This document shows positions 17,677 through 24,973 of a stretch of 26,428 nucleotides of DNA, piece after piece; position 1 is the first letter of the stretch, and each line of letters begins with the position of its first letter. The notes beneath the pieces are model-generated. The model was not told where the DNA came from. It made no database searches and worked only from the letters and a program-made list of their open reading frames with translations. The translations under genes were made by a program, and so were the position numbers. The stretch comes from Solirubrobacterales bacterium (GTDB taxonomy: Bacteria; Actinomycetota; Thermoleophilia; Solirubrobacterales; Solirubrobacteraceae): assembly GCA_016215085.1 (NCBI GenBank), contig JACRMD010000010.1:1-26428 (forward strand), read 5' to 3'.

Positions 17677-18414
17677 TCAGGCCGCCGCGTGCAGCGGCGA
17701 GCTTTCGCCGTGCGGCGGCCGGCGCACACCCACCTCGTCGAGGCGGTCGAGCAGGTCCTGCGGATCCTCATAGACCCGGAACGCGCCGCTGAAGAGCAGC
17801 TCTTCGCGCCCGTAGCCACCCGACAGCAGCCCGATGGCCAGCGCGCCGGCACGACGGGCCGCCACCATGTCCCAGACCGAATCCCCCACCACGATCGCGT
17901 CGGCAAGCGGCACACCCAGACGCCGACCGGCCGCCAGGAACAGATCCGGGTCGGGCTTGGCGTAGCGGACCTGATCGCGGGTGATGAGCACCGGCTCCTG
18001 CCCGAGGCCGAGCTTGTCCAAGCCCGGTCGCACGAAGCGCTCCGAGCCGCTGGTGGCGATCGCCCAGCGCACGTCATGCGTGTCGAGCTCGCGCAGCAGC
18101 TCGCTGGCGCCCGGCAGGGCGCGCACACTAGCCAGCTGGCGCTCGTAGGCCTCGGCGTGCAGGTCCGAGACGCGCGCGAGCTCGTCGCTGGAGAGCTCGC
18201 GGCCCAGCTCGCGCAGCAGCGCCGAGACCATCAGGCCGCCAGACATGCCAATCCGGCGGTGGATCTTCCACACCGACAGCTCAACGCCGGCCTGCTCGAG
18301 CGCTTCTCGCCAGGCCACCACGTGCTGGTACACCGAGTCGATCAGCGTGCCGTCAAGGTCGAAGATGAAGGCCGGCGCCGTGCCGTCTTGTTCATGAACA
18401 TGGTCCATAGGCAT
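17677..18414 (-). CDS. HAD-superfamily phosphatase (phosphoglycolate phosphatase-like)
   Basis: 245 residues from the minus-strand ATG 18414; GAGGAG at 18419-18424 is 4 nt upstream, while a second ATG at 18408 has 10-nt spacing, so either start is possible. Motif I is FDLDGTLID (D19, D21). A helical cap domain follows (VVAWREALEQAGVELSVWKIHRRIG...). Motif II is the Ser in AIATSGSERF, motif III the Lys in RYAKPDPDLF, motif IV VVGDSVWDMVAARRAG. All catalytic residues are present. The subfamily I cap fits a small sugar-phosphate or phosphoglycolate substrate; specificity cannot be read from sequence alone. It is divergent from the peroxiredoxin gene. Confidence 0.92.
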   Translation of the reverse strand: MPMDHVHEQDGTAPAFIFDLDGTLIDSVYQHVVAWREALEQAGVELSVWKIHRRIGMSGGLMVSALLRELGRELSSDELARVSDLHAEAYERQLASVRALPGASELLRELDTHDVRWAIATSGSERFVRPGLDKLGLGQEPVLITRDQVRYAKPDPDLFLAAGRRLGVPLADAIVVGDSVWDMVAARRAGALAIGLLSGGYGREELLFSGAFRVYEDPQDLLDRLDEVGVRRPPHGESSPLHAAA

Positions 18415-18486
18415 TGGGCTCCTCAATGGATCTCTTGAATCACCTTGGTCCCTAGGCCGTCGCTGCGATCACGCAAGCGGCTCACC

Positions 18487-18514
18487 TTGACAGCGAAGCG
18501 TGTCGGCCTAATCC
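18487..18514 (+). promoter_or_regulatory. Candidate promoter of the redox cassette
   Basis: A perfect -35 hexamer TTGACA (18487-18492) is followed after 16 nt by TAATCC (18509-18514), a weak -10 match, 45 bp before the peroxiredoxin ATG. It sits in the 144-bp gap between divergent genes. Confidence 0.35.
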
Positions 18515-18558
18515 CCACGCTGAACGAACGACGACAACATCAAGGAGGTGCGAGGACC

Positions 18559-19278
18559 ATGACCACGGTGTCTCGTGCCGTGCACGAGCTGGAACAGCGC
18601 TTCGCGCAGCTGGCGCCGGAGATCCCTGACGGCGCCGAGAAGGAGGCCCTGTCGGTGCTGCACGGCCTCATCCTGGAGACTCGTCGCGAGCTGAGCGGCG
18701 GCGGTGCGGGTGGCGGCGCAGACGCGCAGGTCGCCGATCTGTGGAAGACCGCGCCGGCGATGGAGGGAGCGGCGGTGTCGGAGGGGCTGCCGGTGGGCGA
18801 GATGGCGCCTGACTTCGAGCTCCCCGACGAAACCGGTCAGCCGGTCCGACTGCGCCACCTCCGTGGCCGGCCGACGTTGCTGGTGTTCTACCCGCTGGAC
18901 TGGTCGCCGGGCTGCAGCCAGCAGCTGGACCTCTACCAGCAGGAGATCGAGGAGTTCGAGCGCCGAGGGGTGCAGCTGATCGGCATCTCGGTGGATTCGA
19001 TCTACTCGCATGGCGCGTGGGCCGCCGCGCGCGGAATCAGTTTCCCGCTGCTGTCTGACTTCCAGCCCAAGGGCGAGGTGGCGCGCCGTTACGGCGTGTG
19101 GCGCGAGAAGGACGGCTTCAGCGATCGTGCGCTGTTCCTCATCGACGCCGACGGCCGCATCGCTTGGCAGCACGTCTCGCCGCAGCTGCACCACATCCCC
19201 GACATCTACGACCTGTTCGACGAGCTCGACAAGGTGACCGCCAGCGACCCGCAGACGCCTGAGCCGGCGGTCGCCTGA
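18559..19278 (+). CDS. Peroxiredoxin (AhpC/TSA family, single cysteine)
   Basis: 239 residues from ATG 18559 with AAGGAGG 10 nt upstream; the frame extends further 5' but without a ribosome binding site. Residues 1-70 are a helical extension with a Gly linker (SGGGAGGGAD). The thioredoxin-fold domain then reads GEMAPDFELPDETGQPVRLRHLRGRPTLLVFYPLDWSPGCSQQLDLY. C119 is the peroxidatic cysteine, the usual Thr of PxxxTxxC being replaced by Ser. It is the only Cys, so this is a 1-Cys enzyme needing an external thiol. The glutaredoxin-like and thioredoxin genes directly downstream are obvious candidates. GISFPLLSDFQPKGEVARRYGV is the conserved second half. Confidence 0.93.
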   Translation: MTTVSRAVHELEQRFAQLAPEIPDGAEKEALSVLHGLILETRRELSGGGAGGGADAQVADLWKTAPAMEGAAVSEGLPVGEMAPDFELPDETGQPVRLRHLRGRPTLLVFYPLDWSPGCSQQLDLYQQEIEEFERRGVQLIGISVDSIYSHGAWAAARGISFPLLSDFQPKGEVARRYGVWREKDGFSDRALFLIDADGRIAWQHVSPQLHHIPDIYDLFDELDKVTASDPQTPEPAVA

Positions 19279-19298
19279 GGGCCGAGGAGGTGATGAGC

Positions 19299-19535
19299 AT
19301 GCTGACGTCCACGATCCCCTCTCCCTTTGACTCCGCCGCGCCCCGCGCGCGGACTCGGGTCGCGCCGGTCACCGTCTACGGACGGCGCTGGTGCGCCATC
19401 AGCGACCTGGAGCGGCGGCTGGGGTGGATGACCGGGGGTCGCGTGCACACGCCGGTGATCCAGGTCGGCGATCAGCTGCTGGTGCAGCCGACGTCGCAGG
19501 AGCTCGGCTGGGCGCTGCGGAGGGCCGGCTGGTGA
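19299..19535 (+). CDS. Glutaredoxin-like small protein
   Basis: 78 residues. Of three close starts (GTG 19290, ATG 19293, ATG 19299), the last has proper spacing (8 nt) to GAGGAGG. The core VAPVTVYGRRWCAISDLERRL has the beta strand and redox-site position of a glutaredoxin, and TPVIQVGDQLLVQPTSQEL carries the cis-Pro segment (TPVIQVGD). The active site is C32-A-I-S35, one Cys only, so a monothiol mechanism is implied. It lies between peroxiredoxin and thioredoxin, and its stop overlaps the thioredoxin GTG. Confidence 0.75.
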   Translation: MLTSTIPSPFDSAAPRARTRVAPVTVYGRRWCAISDLERRLGWMTGGRVHTPVIQVGDQLLVQPTSQELGWALRRAGW

Positions 19536-20005
19536 GCGCCACCGCCACTGGGGCGGCCACCATCATCGCCTGCCCGCACTGCCACAAGAAGAACCGCGTA
19601 CGGCCGGTGGCTGAGGGCACGCCTCGCTGCGCGAGCTGCCATCAGCCGCTGCCGTGGCTGGTTGAAGCAGACGCGGCGTCCTTCGAGGCTGAGACCACCA
19701 GCTCGGTTCCGGTGCTGGTCGACTTCTGGGCGGCGTGGTGCGGGCCCTGCAAGATGATGGCCCCGGTGCTCGAGCAGGTCGCCCGCGAGCGAGCCGGCAG
19801 GCTGAAGGTCGTCAAGGTCGACGTGGATCGCGCCCAGTCGCTGGCCGCGCGCTATGGCGCCCAGAGCATTCCGCTGTTGGTGCTGATGCGCGACGGCAAG
19901 GAGCTGGCCAGGATGACCGGCGCACTGCCTGCTGCTCGGCTCAACGCCTGGCTCAACGGGCAGCTCACCCTGGCCGGGGGCGACTCGGCGCAGCAGGCCT
20001 CGTGA
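19532..20005 (+). CDS. trxC: Thioredoxin with N-terminal zinc ribbon (Trx2/TrxC type)
   Basis: 157 residues from GTG 19532, overlapping the preceding stop (GTGA). Upstream in-frame starts would add arginine-rich sequence without ribosome binding site. Residues 14-36 form a zinc ribbon (CPHC at 14-17, CASC at 33-36), as in thioredoxin 2. The Trx domain shows VPVLVDFWAAWCGPCKMMAPVLEQVA with the active site C70-G-P-C73 and the cis-Pro loop SIPLLVLMRDGKE. It reduces disulfides and is a likely reductant of the 1-Cys peroxiredoxin two genes upstream. The zinc ribbon in family members senses oxidation. Confidence 0.95.
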   Translation: MSATATGAATIIACPHCHKKNRVRPVAEGTPRCASCHQPLPWLVEADAASFEAETTSSVPVLVDFWAAWCGPCKMMAPVLEQVARERAGRLKVVKVDVDRAQSLAARYGAQSIPLLVLMRDGKELARMTGALPAARLNAWLNGQLTLAGGDSAQQAS

Positions 20006-20157
20006 GTCTCGCTGGCGGGAGACGCGCCGCTCACGCCAGTCACGGCGCCGAGGGCCCGCTGGTCTAGGTGGCACGGGTTGCCGCCCGAGGACGGAAACGC
20101 TGAGCTGCTCAAGTCGATCGGCGCCCGGACACCCAAGACCGCTTCGAGCACAAGAAA

Positions 20158-20178
20158 GGGCCGCCACGAAGGCGGCCC
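20158..20178 (-). terminator. Rho-independent terminator of the MarR-type gene
   Basis: Stem GGGCCGCC (20158-20165) with GGCGGCCC (20171-20178), 8 bp, 5-nt loop. On the minus strand it is followed by TTTCTT, a proper U-rich end, so it terminates the minus-strand marR transcript. It may also stop plus-strand read-through from the thioredoxin operon. Confidence 0.75.
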
Positions 20179-20183
20179 CATGC

Positions 20184-20202
20184 GGAACTCGTGCGGAGTT
20201 CC
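20184..20202. repeat. Short inverted repeat next to the marR terminator
   Basis: GGAACTC (20184-20190) and GAGTTCC (20196-20202), 7-bp arms around GTGCG. Lies 6 nt from the terminator hairpin; it may be a second weak terminator stem. Apart from these two hairpins, 20006-20270 holds nothing I can support. Confidence 0.4.
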
Positions 20203-20270
20203 TGTTCGCCACATGAGTATCGCCGGAGCGCGCCGGCGTGTCGAGTTCCCGTGCCAGGAGGTTGCCGCCG

Positions 20271-20650
20271 TCAACCGAAACGCTTCGATGCGCGGCGCTC
20301 GGGCGCCCCGACGTGATGCTCGACCAGACGCTGTAGAAGACGGTCGAGTTGGCGGCGCTCGGCGGCTGACAGCGAAGTGAGCAGCGCGGTGTGCGCGGTA
20401 TCGAGCGCGGCGTCGCGTTGCGTGAGGGCCTTGCGGCCTGCCGGTGGGATGTCGACCGCGTCGCGGCGCGGGTCGCGCGAATCCGGGCCCCGGCTGATTA
20501 GCGCATCGGGCTCGAGGTCGCGCAGCACGCCGACGACCTCCTGGGGTAGATGCTCAGACGCCGTCCGAGCTCGGCCTGGCTGATGGGGCCGAACTCCTCC
20601 AGCACAGCGAGAATTCGAAGCGGGTGCGGGCGGCCGCCCGAACACCGCAC
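20271..20650 (-). pseudogene. MarR-family regulator, frameshifted in the DNA-binding domain
   Basis: Minus strand. From GTG 20650 one frame reads RPHPLRILAVLEEFGPISQAELGRRLSIYP, the start of the MarR winged helix. After the four-base run at 20543-20546 the fit moves to the next frame: QEVVGVLRDLEPDALISRGPDSRDPRRDAVDIPPAGRKAL (recognition helix and wing with the DxR motif), then TAHTALLTSLSAAERRQLDRLLQRLVEHH (dimerisation helix), stopping at 20271. One extra C in the run would restore the frame. MarR proteins are dimeric repressors released by phenolics or oxidants. The true N-terminus may be longer: no ATG or ribosome binding site is visible at 20650. The divergent partner is the glycosyltransferase operon. 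Confidence 0.75.
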
Positions 20651-20689
20651 GCGGGCCTTGTCACGCCATCTGAGCGTCCTATCCGACCT

Positions 20690-20701
20690 GCACTGGAGTG
20701 C
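20690..20701. promoter_or_regulatory. Possible operator in the marR / glycosyltransferase gap
   Basis: GCACT (20690-20694) and AGTGC (20697-20701) form a compact palindrome with a two-base centre, midway between the divergent starts at 20650 and 20760. Location and symmetry fit a MarR-type site, but the arms are only 5 bp. Confidence 0.3.
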
Positions 20702-20759
20702 TCAACGACAAACATGGAGGTCTTGACTCGGTGCAACCCATCGACGCTGGGAGGCAGGC

Positions 20760-22136
20760 GTGACCCCGCCGGCGACGGCCGGGCGGCGCAGCGGGACGCC
20801 CGCGCTGCGTCCGCCCTTGATCCTCGGGCGTTGCGAGCGCTGCTTTGCGCCCATGGTGCGCCGCTCGCGCGGAGGTGAGCGGCTCTGCGCGTCGTGCGTT
20901 GCCGGTGATCGCGCCATCGATCAGGCGGCGCGAGCTGAGCAGCTGGTGCGCCGGCAGCTGTACCGAGCCACGGGCAATGTCGAGCGGCGGGACGGCGGCG
21001 CGCAGAAGCTGTCGCTGCCGTCGGCGCCGATGGACCGGCCGCTGCGCATCGCGCTACTAGCGCCGCCCTGGCTGCCAGTGCCACCGACCGGCTATGGCGG
21101 CATCGAGTCGGTGGTCGCGCTGCTGGCCGACGCGCTGGTCGACGCCGGCCACGACGTCACGTTGTTCGCCGCCCCCGGCTCACGCAGCAGCGCCAACGTC
21201 GTCACCCCGCTGGACCGGCTGCACCCCGACGAGATCGGCGCCAGTGTCGTGGAGGCCGACCACGTCGCGCGCGCCGTCGCCTACATCGAGCGCGCCGCGA
21301 TGGACGGCAACCCCTATGACGTGGTCCACGACCACTCCGGCTGGGTGGCACTGGCGATGGCCGACCGGCTGCCCGTCCCCGTCCTGCACACCGTGCACGG
21401 CGCCTTCGACGACAACGCCAAGCGCTTCTACGCCGCCCACGGCGCCAAGGCCGCGATCTCCTGCATCTCCAAGGCCCAGGCGGCCACCCGGCCCAAGGGC
21501 CTGCGCGTCGACGCCGTGGTCGGCAACCCGATCGACGTCGAGGCGTGGCCGACCGACCACCCCAAGGACGACTACTTGCTCTGGGTGGGGCGCTTCGCGC
21601 CCGAGAAGGGCGCGCACCGCGCCATCCGCGTGGCCAAGGCCACCGGCCGTCGGTTGATCCTCGCCGGCCCGGTGCAGCCCGGTCAGGAGCGCTTCTTCGC
21701 CGAGGCGATCGAGCCGCATCTCGACGGGGAGCAGATCCAGTACGCGGGCGAAGTCGGCGGGGCGCGCAAGGTCGAGCTGTTCGCCGGCGCGCACGCGTTC
21801 TTGATGCCCATCACTTGGGAGGAGCCGTTCGGCATGGTGATGGTCGAGGCCATGGCTGCCGGCACGCCCGTGATCGCGTTCGCGAGGGGGTCGGCGCCGG
21901 AGGTCGTCGAGGCGGGCCGCAGCGGCCTGCTGGTCGGCGACGAGGAGGCGATGGCCGAGGCTGTGCACGATGCCGCCGATCTGTCGCCCGCCGAGTGCCG
22001 GACCAGCGTCGCTGAGCGCTTCAGCCCCGAGGCGGTGGCGCGCGCCTACGAGCGCACCTACCGGGCGATTGCCATGCCGCAAGCCCGTGACGGCGGTGAG
22101 CAGGAGGGCGAGCTCGAGGAGGTGATGGCGGCGTGA
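20760..22136 (+). CDS. GT4-family glycosyltransferase with N-terminal zinc ribbon
   Basis: 458 residues from GTG 20760, 5 nt after GGGAGG; the alternative ATG at 21030 (residue 91) starts right at the transferase domain but has no ribosome binding site. Residues ~25-47 hold CERC and CASC, a zinc-ribbon pattern, then a charged linker. The GT-B domain: RIALLAPPWLPVPPTGYGGIESVVALLADAL (acceptor loop), VHDHSGWVALAMA, LHTVHGAF, CISKAQAA, the hinge DDYLLWVGRFAPEKGAHRAI, and EEPFGMVMVEAMAAGTPVIAFARGSAPEVV, the family-4 donor-site E-x7-E motif. It transfers a sugar from a nucleotide donor; the acceptor is unknown. Its stop overlaps the start of the debranching-type enzyme, which points to glucan or glycoside metabolism. 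Confidence 0.92.
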   Translation: MTPPATAGRRSGTPALRPPLILGRCERCFAPMVRRSRGGERLCASCVAGDRAIDQAARAEQLVRRQLYRATGNVERRDGGAQKLSLPSAPMDRPLRIALLAPPWLPVPPTGYGGIESVVALLADALVDAGHDVTLFAAPGSRSSANVVTPLDRLHPDEIGASVVEADHVARAVAYIERAAMDGNPYDVVHDHSGWVALAMADRLPVPVLHTVHGAFDDNAKRFYAAHGAKAAISCISKAQAATRPKGLRVDAVVGNPIDVEAWPTDHPKDDYLLWVGRFAPEKGAHRAIRVAKATGRRLILAGPVQPGQERFFAEAIEPHLDGEQIQYAGEVGGARKVELFAGAHAFLMPITWEEPFGMVMVEAMAAGTPVIAFARGSAPEVVEAGRSGLLVGDEEAMAEAVHDAADLSPAECRTSVAERFSPEAVARAYERTYRAIAMPQARDGGEQEGELEEVMAA

Positions 22137-24328
22137 AGGACGCCGACGTGACCCAGGGCACGGTCATCAAGGCGGGCAACGCGTTCTGCGTCGCCCGGCC
22201 CGACGGCCAGCTGCCGGCCGGTGAGCATGCGCTCGGACTCTACGTCGGGGACTGCCGTCACCTGTCGGTACATGAGCTGGCGCTCAACGGCGTGACGCCG
22301 CGCCTGCTGGTCTCCTCCGACCAGGCCGGCGGCGCGGCCGTCTATGAGCTCACCAACCCCGAGCTGCCGCTGGCCGACGGCACCACGCTGCCGCTGCAGG
22401 CGCTGAGGATCCGGCTCGAGCAGCGCATCCACCGCGACGGGCTGGACGAGACCATCACGCTGCGCTCTCACCATGCCGCCCCGGTCGAGCTCGAGCTCTC
22501 GCTGCGATTGGACGCCGACTTCGCGCCCATGCTCGAGATCCGCGAGATGACCGAGCCGCACGAGCGGCCGGTCCTGCGCAGGGGCAGTGGTGGCGAGCTG
22601 CGGCTGTCGTGTGTTGGCCTGGATGGCTGGACGCGGGCGACGACTGTGATCTGTGAGGGCGCCCAGGTCGGCGATGACGGCGTGCTTCGCGCCACCGTGC
22701 AGCTCGATCCGCACGGCGAGCACCAGCTTTCGCTGACCTGCCGCTTCTCCGCGACCGCTCCCGCGCAGGAGCTCCCCGCCGCGCCGGCGCTCAACCGCCA
22801 GCCGGCTGCGCGACAGGCGGCCGTGGACGCCGACGCCTGGCTGGCCGACCGCGCCCGCGTCGAGACGGCCGACGAGCTGGTCGACCGCATGCTGCGACGC
22901 AGCCTGTTGGACCTGCGGCTGCTGATCTCCGACCTGGATGGCCAGCCCTACCTGGCGGCCGGCATCCCCTGGTACGCGACGCTGTTCGGCCGTGACTCGC
23001 TGATCACCGCCAACCAGGTTCTGGCCTTCGACCCCGGGCTGGCCGCCGGCACGCTGCGCCTGCTGGCTGCCCACCAGGGCCGGCGCGACGACCCGGCCCA
23101 CGACGAGCAGCCCGGCCGGATCTTGCACGAGCTACGACTGGGGGAGGTGGCCAACACCGACCGCACCCCGCTGGCGCGCTACTACGGCACCGCCGACGCC
23201 ACCGCGCTGTTTCTCATCCTGCTCGCGCGCCACGCGGACTGGACCGGCGATCTGGGGCTCTTCCTCGAGCTTCGCGACCACGTCGACGCGGCGCTCGAAT
23301 GGCTTGACGACCACGGAGACCTCGACGGCGACGGCCTGATCGAGTACCTCAAGCGCGCAGACGGCGGCTTGGACAACCAGGGCTGGAAGGACTCCTGGGA
23401 CGGCGTCTGCGACGAGCGCGGGGTCCCGCTGGCCGGCCCGATCGCGCTCGTCGAGGTGCAGGGCTACGCCATCCGCGCGCGCGAGGACAGCGCCCGCCTG
23501 CTCGAGCGCCTCGGCGACCACGACCGCGCCGCCGAACTGCGCGTCACGGCCGCCCGCGCACGGGAGGCTCTGGGCCGATTCTGGCTGCCCGACCTCGGCG
23601 CCTACGCCATGGCGCTGGACGGCCACAATCGCCCCTCGCGTGCGCTGGCGTCCAACATGGGGCATCTGCTCTGGGCCGGCGTGCTGGACCCCGTCAGCGC
23701 CGAGGCGGTGCGCGACCACCTGATGAGCGAGCAGCTGCACTCCGGCTGGGGCATCCGCACCCTGGGCGCCGGTGAGGTGGCCTACAACCCAGTCGGCTAC
23801 CACACCGGAAGCGTCTGGCCCCACGACACCGCCATGATCGCCGCCGGCCTGCGCGATTATGGCTACGACGTGGACTTCCTGGCGTTGTGCGAGGGGTTGC
23901 TCGACGCGGCCGCCGCCTTCCCGCAGTACCGGCTGCCCGAGCTGTTTGCCGGGTTTTCACGCGAGGACTACGAAGCCCCTGTGCCCTACCCGGTCGCCTG
24001 CCGTCCCCAGGCCTGGGCCGCCGGCGCCATCCCGTACATGTTGACCATCGCGCTCGGCCTGCAGCCCGATGCCTTGTCGCGAACCCTGCGTATCCGCCGT
24101 CCGCTGCTGCCGCGCCACCTGGACTCACTGGCCCTGCACGATCTGCCGGTCGGCGACGCACGGGTCGATCTGCGCTTCGAGCGCGTGCGCGCCGGCGAGG
24201 CCACCGTGGCGGTGACCGAGGCGACGGTGCGCGGCAATCTCGACGTCGTCGTCGACTTGGGACCGGGCCGGCCGGCTGCGCCAACGACAGACGCGAATAT
24301 CGGTGCAGAGGCGCAAGCCGCCGCGTAG
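22133..24328 (+). CDS. Amylo-alpha-1,6-glucosidase-like enzyme (glycogen debranching family)
   Basis: 731 residues from GTG 22133, overlapping the glycosyltransferase stop; GAGGAGG lies ~10 nt upstream. The N-terminal beta domain (1-230) has the GDE N-bis pattern: VIKAGNAFCVARPDGQLP...GLYVGDCRHLSVHELALNG. The (alpha/alpha)6 barrel follows: IPWYATLFGRDSLITANQVL (catalytic Asp region of GH15/GH133-like enzymes), YYGTADATALFLILLARH, LIEYLKRADGGLDNQGWKDSWDG, NMGHLLWAGVLD, GWGIRTLGAGEVAYNPVGYHTGSVWPHDTAMIAAGL, and CRPQAWAAGAIPYML. These motifs match actinobacterial enzymes annotated as amylo-alpha-1,6-glucosidase or glycogen debranching enzyme. No 4-alpha-glucanotransferase domain is present, so it is the glucosidase part only. 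Together with the GT4 gene, it could build or trim a compatible glucoside or glycogen. Confidence 0.9.
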   Translation: MKDADVTQGTVIKAGNAFCVARPDGQLPAGEHALGLYVGDCRHLSVHELALNGVTPRLLVSSDQAGGAAVYELTNPELPLADGTTLPLQALRIRLEQRIHRDGLDETITLRSHHAAPVELELSLRLDADFAPMLEIREMTEPHERPVLRRGSGGELRLSCVGLDGWTRATTVICEGAQVGDDGVLRATVQLDPHGEHQLSLTCRFSATAPAQELPAAPALNRQPAARQAAVDADAWLADRARVETADELVDRMLRRSLLDLRLLISDLDGQPYLAAGIPWYATLFGRDSLITANQVLAFDPGLAAGTLRLLAAHQGRRDDPAHDEQPGRILHELRLGEVANTDRTPLARYYGTADATALFLILLARHADWTGDLGLFLELRDHVDAALEWLDDHGDLDGDGLIEYLKRADGGLDNQGWKDSWDGVCDERGVPLAGPIALVEVQGYAIRAREDSARLLERLGDHDRAAELRVTAARAREALGRFWLPDLGAYAMALDGHNRPSRALASNMGHLLWAGVLDPVSAEAVRDHLMSEQLHSGWGIRTLGAGEVAYNPVGYHTGSVWPHDTAMIAAGLRDYGYDVDFLALCEGLLDAAAAFPQYRLPELFAGFSREDYEAPVPYPVACRPQAWAAGAIPYMLTIALGLQPDALSRTLRIRRPLLPRHLDSLALHDLPVGDARVDLRFERVRAGEATVAVTEATVRGNLDVVVDLGPGRPAAPTTDANIGAEAQAAA

Positions 24329-24373
24329 CGGCGTCGACTGACGTGCGGGCTCGGGAGCGGGCCCTCGCTGCGT

Positions 24374-24523
24374 CTATCGGCCCAGTCGTCGACGCCGGAG
24401 CGTGCGCGCCGCCTCGCCGACGGCCAGTTGTAGCAGCGCTCCGAGCGTCATAACCACCGACACGATTAGGAACTCGATGAGGTCGCCGATCATGGCAAGT
24501 GCCTGCGGGATGTTGTCGTTCAT
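24374..24523 (-). CDS. Small single-pass membrane protein (49 aa)
   Basis: Minus strand, ATG 24523 with GGAGGA 3 nt upstream. The peptide MNDNIPQALAMIGDLIEFLIVSVVMTLGALLQLAVGEAARTLRRRRLGR has one hydrophobic stretch (about residues 11-34) and an Arg-rich cytoplasmic end. No family recognised. It is divergent from the 24626 gene across a 102-bp gap containing an 11-bp inverted repeat. Confidence 0.5.
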   Translation of the reverse strand: MNDNIPQALAMIGDLIEFLIVSVVMTLGALLQLAVGEAARTLRRRRLGR

Positions 24524-24557
24524 CGCTCCTCCACGACGTCGGTCAGGACTACGAGCA

Positions 24558-24619
24558 GGCAATAGGCCACTCCACCAGCGATCGCATCCGTTGCGGTCCT
24601 TCGGGAGCGGCCTATTGCC
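24558..24619. repeat. 11-bp inverted repeat between two divergent small genes
   Basis: GGCAATAGGCC (24558-24568) and GGCCTATTGCC (24609-24619) are perfect reverse complements separated by 40 bp, which include the palindrome GCGATCGC (24578-24585). The arms flank the promoter zone for both genes; the right arm lies 7 bp before the ATG at 24626. A pair of operator half-sites or a leader stem that could occlude that start are both possible. Confidence 0.65.
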
Positions 24620-24625
24620 CCTCCC

Positions 24626-24808
24626 ATGCAGACGCAGGTCACAACGTCGGCGAAGCTGCGGTTGGTCGAGGTGCCCTCGCCCTCGCCACAGGAGCGGGCG
24701 GCGGGGGATGGGCGGACGATCATCGACGCGGACGTCGACGAGGCGCTGCTGGAGAGCTTTCCGGCCAGCGATCCGCCGCAGTGGTGGGCGGGACCGCCTC
24801 GAGCTTAG
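24626..24808 (+). CDS. Small protein with C-terminal ESFPASDPP motif (60 aa)
   Basis: ATG 24626 to TAG 24808. The N-terminal half is polar and low complexity (TTSAKLRLVEVPSPSPQER). The C-terminal part, DADVDEALLESFPASDPPQWWAG, carries the SFPASDPP(x)W motif that I recall from many short uncharacterised bacterial proteins. There is no ribosome binding site; the ATG follows CCCTCCC, and the right arm of the inverted repeat ends 6 nt before it. Function unknown. Confidence 0.55.
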   Translation: MQTQVTTSAKLRLVEVPSPSPQERAAGDGRTIIDADVDEALLESFPASDPPQWWAGPPRA

Positions 24809-24836
24809 GACCCAGCGGCACGCTCTGCCCACGACC

Positions 24837-24871
24837 GGCGGTTCGCCGCCACGGGGTTGGCTTCCCCGTGG
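24837..24871. terminator. Overlapping hairpins between 24626 gene and jetD
   Basis: CCACGGGG (24849-24856) pairs with CCCCGTGG (24864-24871), 8 bp with a 7-nt loop. A smaller stem, GGCGG (24837-24841) with CCGCC (24846-24850) around TTCG, overlaps it by two bases, so the two are mutually exclusive. Position between convergent genes (24808 and 24974) suits bidirectional termination. Confidence 0.6.
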
Positions 24872-24973
24872 GCCCGTGTCGGCGCCGAGGCTCCGTAAGG
24901 CCAGTTAGCGGGCGGGGCTATGTCCACTTCAACGGCTCAGACGCGGACACGGAGCCGCGCGATTAGCGACACG

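Noticed and set aside
20690..20706. CIRCE-like half site (GAGTGCTCA) near marR
   Set aside because: The left CIRCE arm with 9-nt spacing is absent and no chaperone gene is adjacent; kept only as a weak palindrome.
20624..20878. Plus-strand ORF with an ATG at 20714 upstream of the glycosyltransferase
   Set aside because: No RBS, composition unlike a protein, and it overlaps the well-supported GTG start at 20760.
24374..24832. Extended 152-codon version of the 24374 minus-strand gene
   Set aside because: The added N-terminal part is Arg-rich, crosses the 24626 gene and the inverted repeat; the ATG at 24523 has its own RBS.
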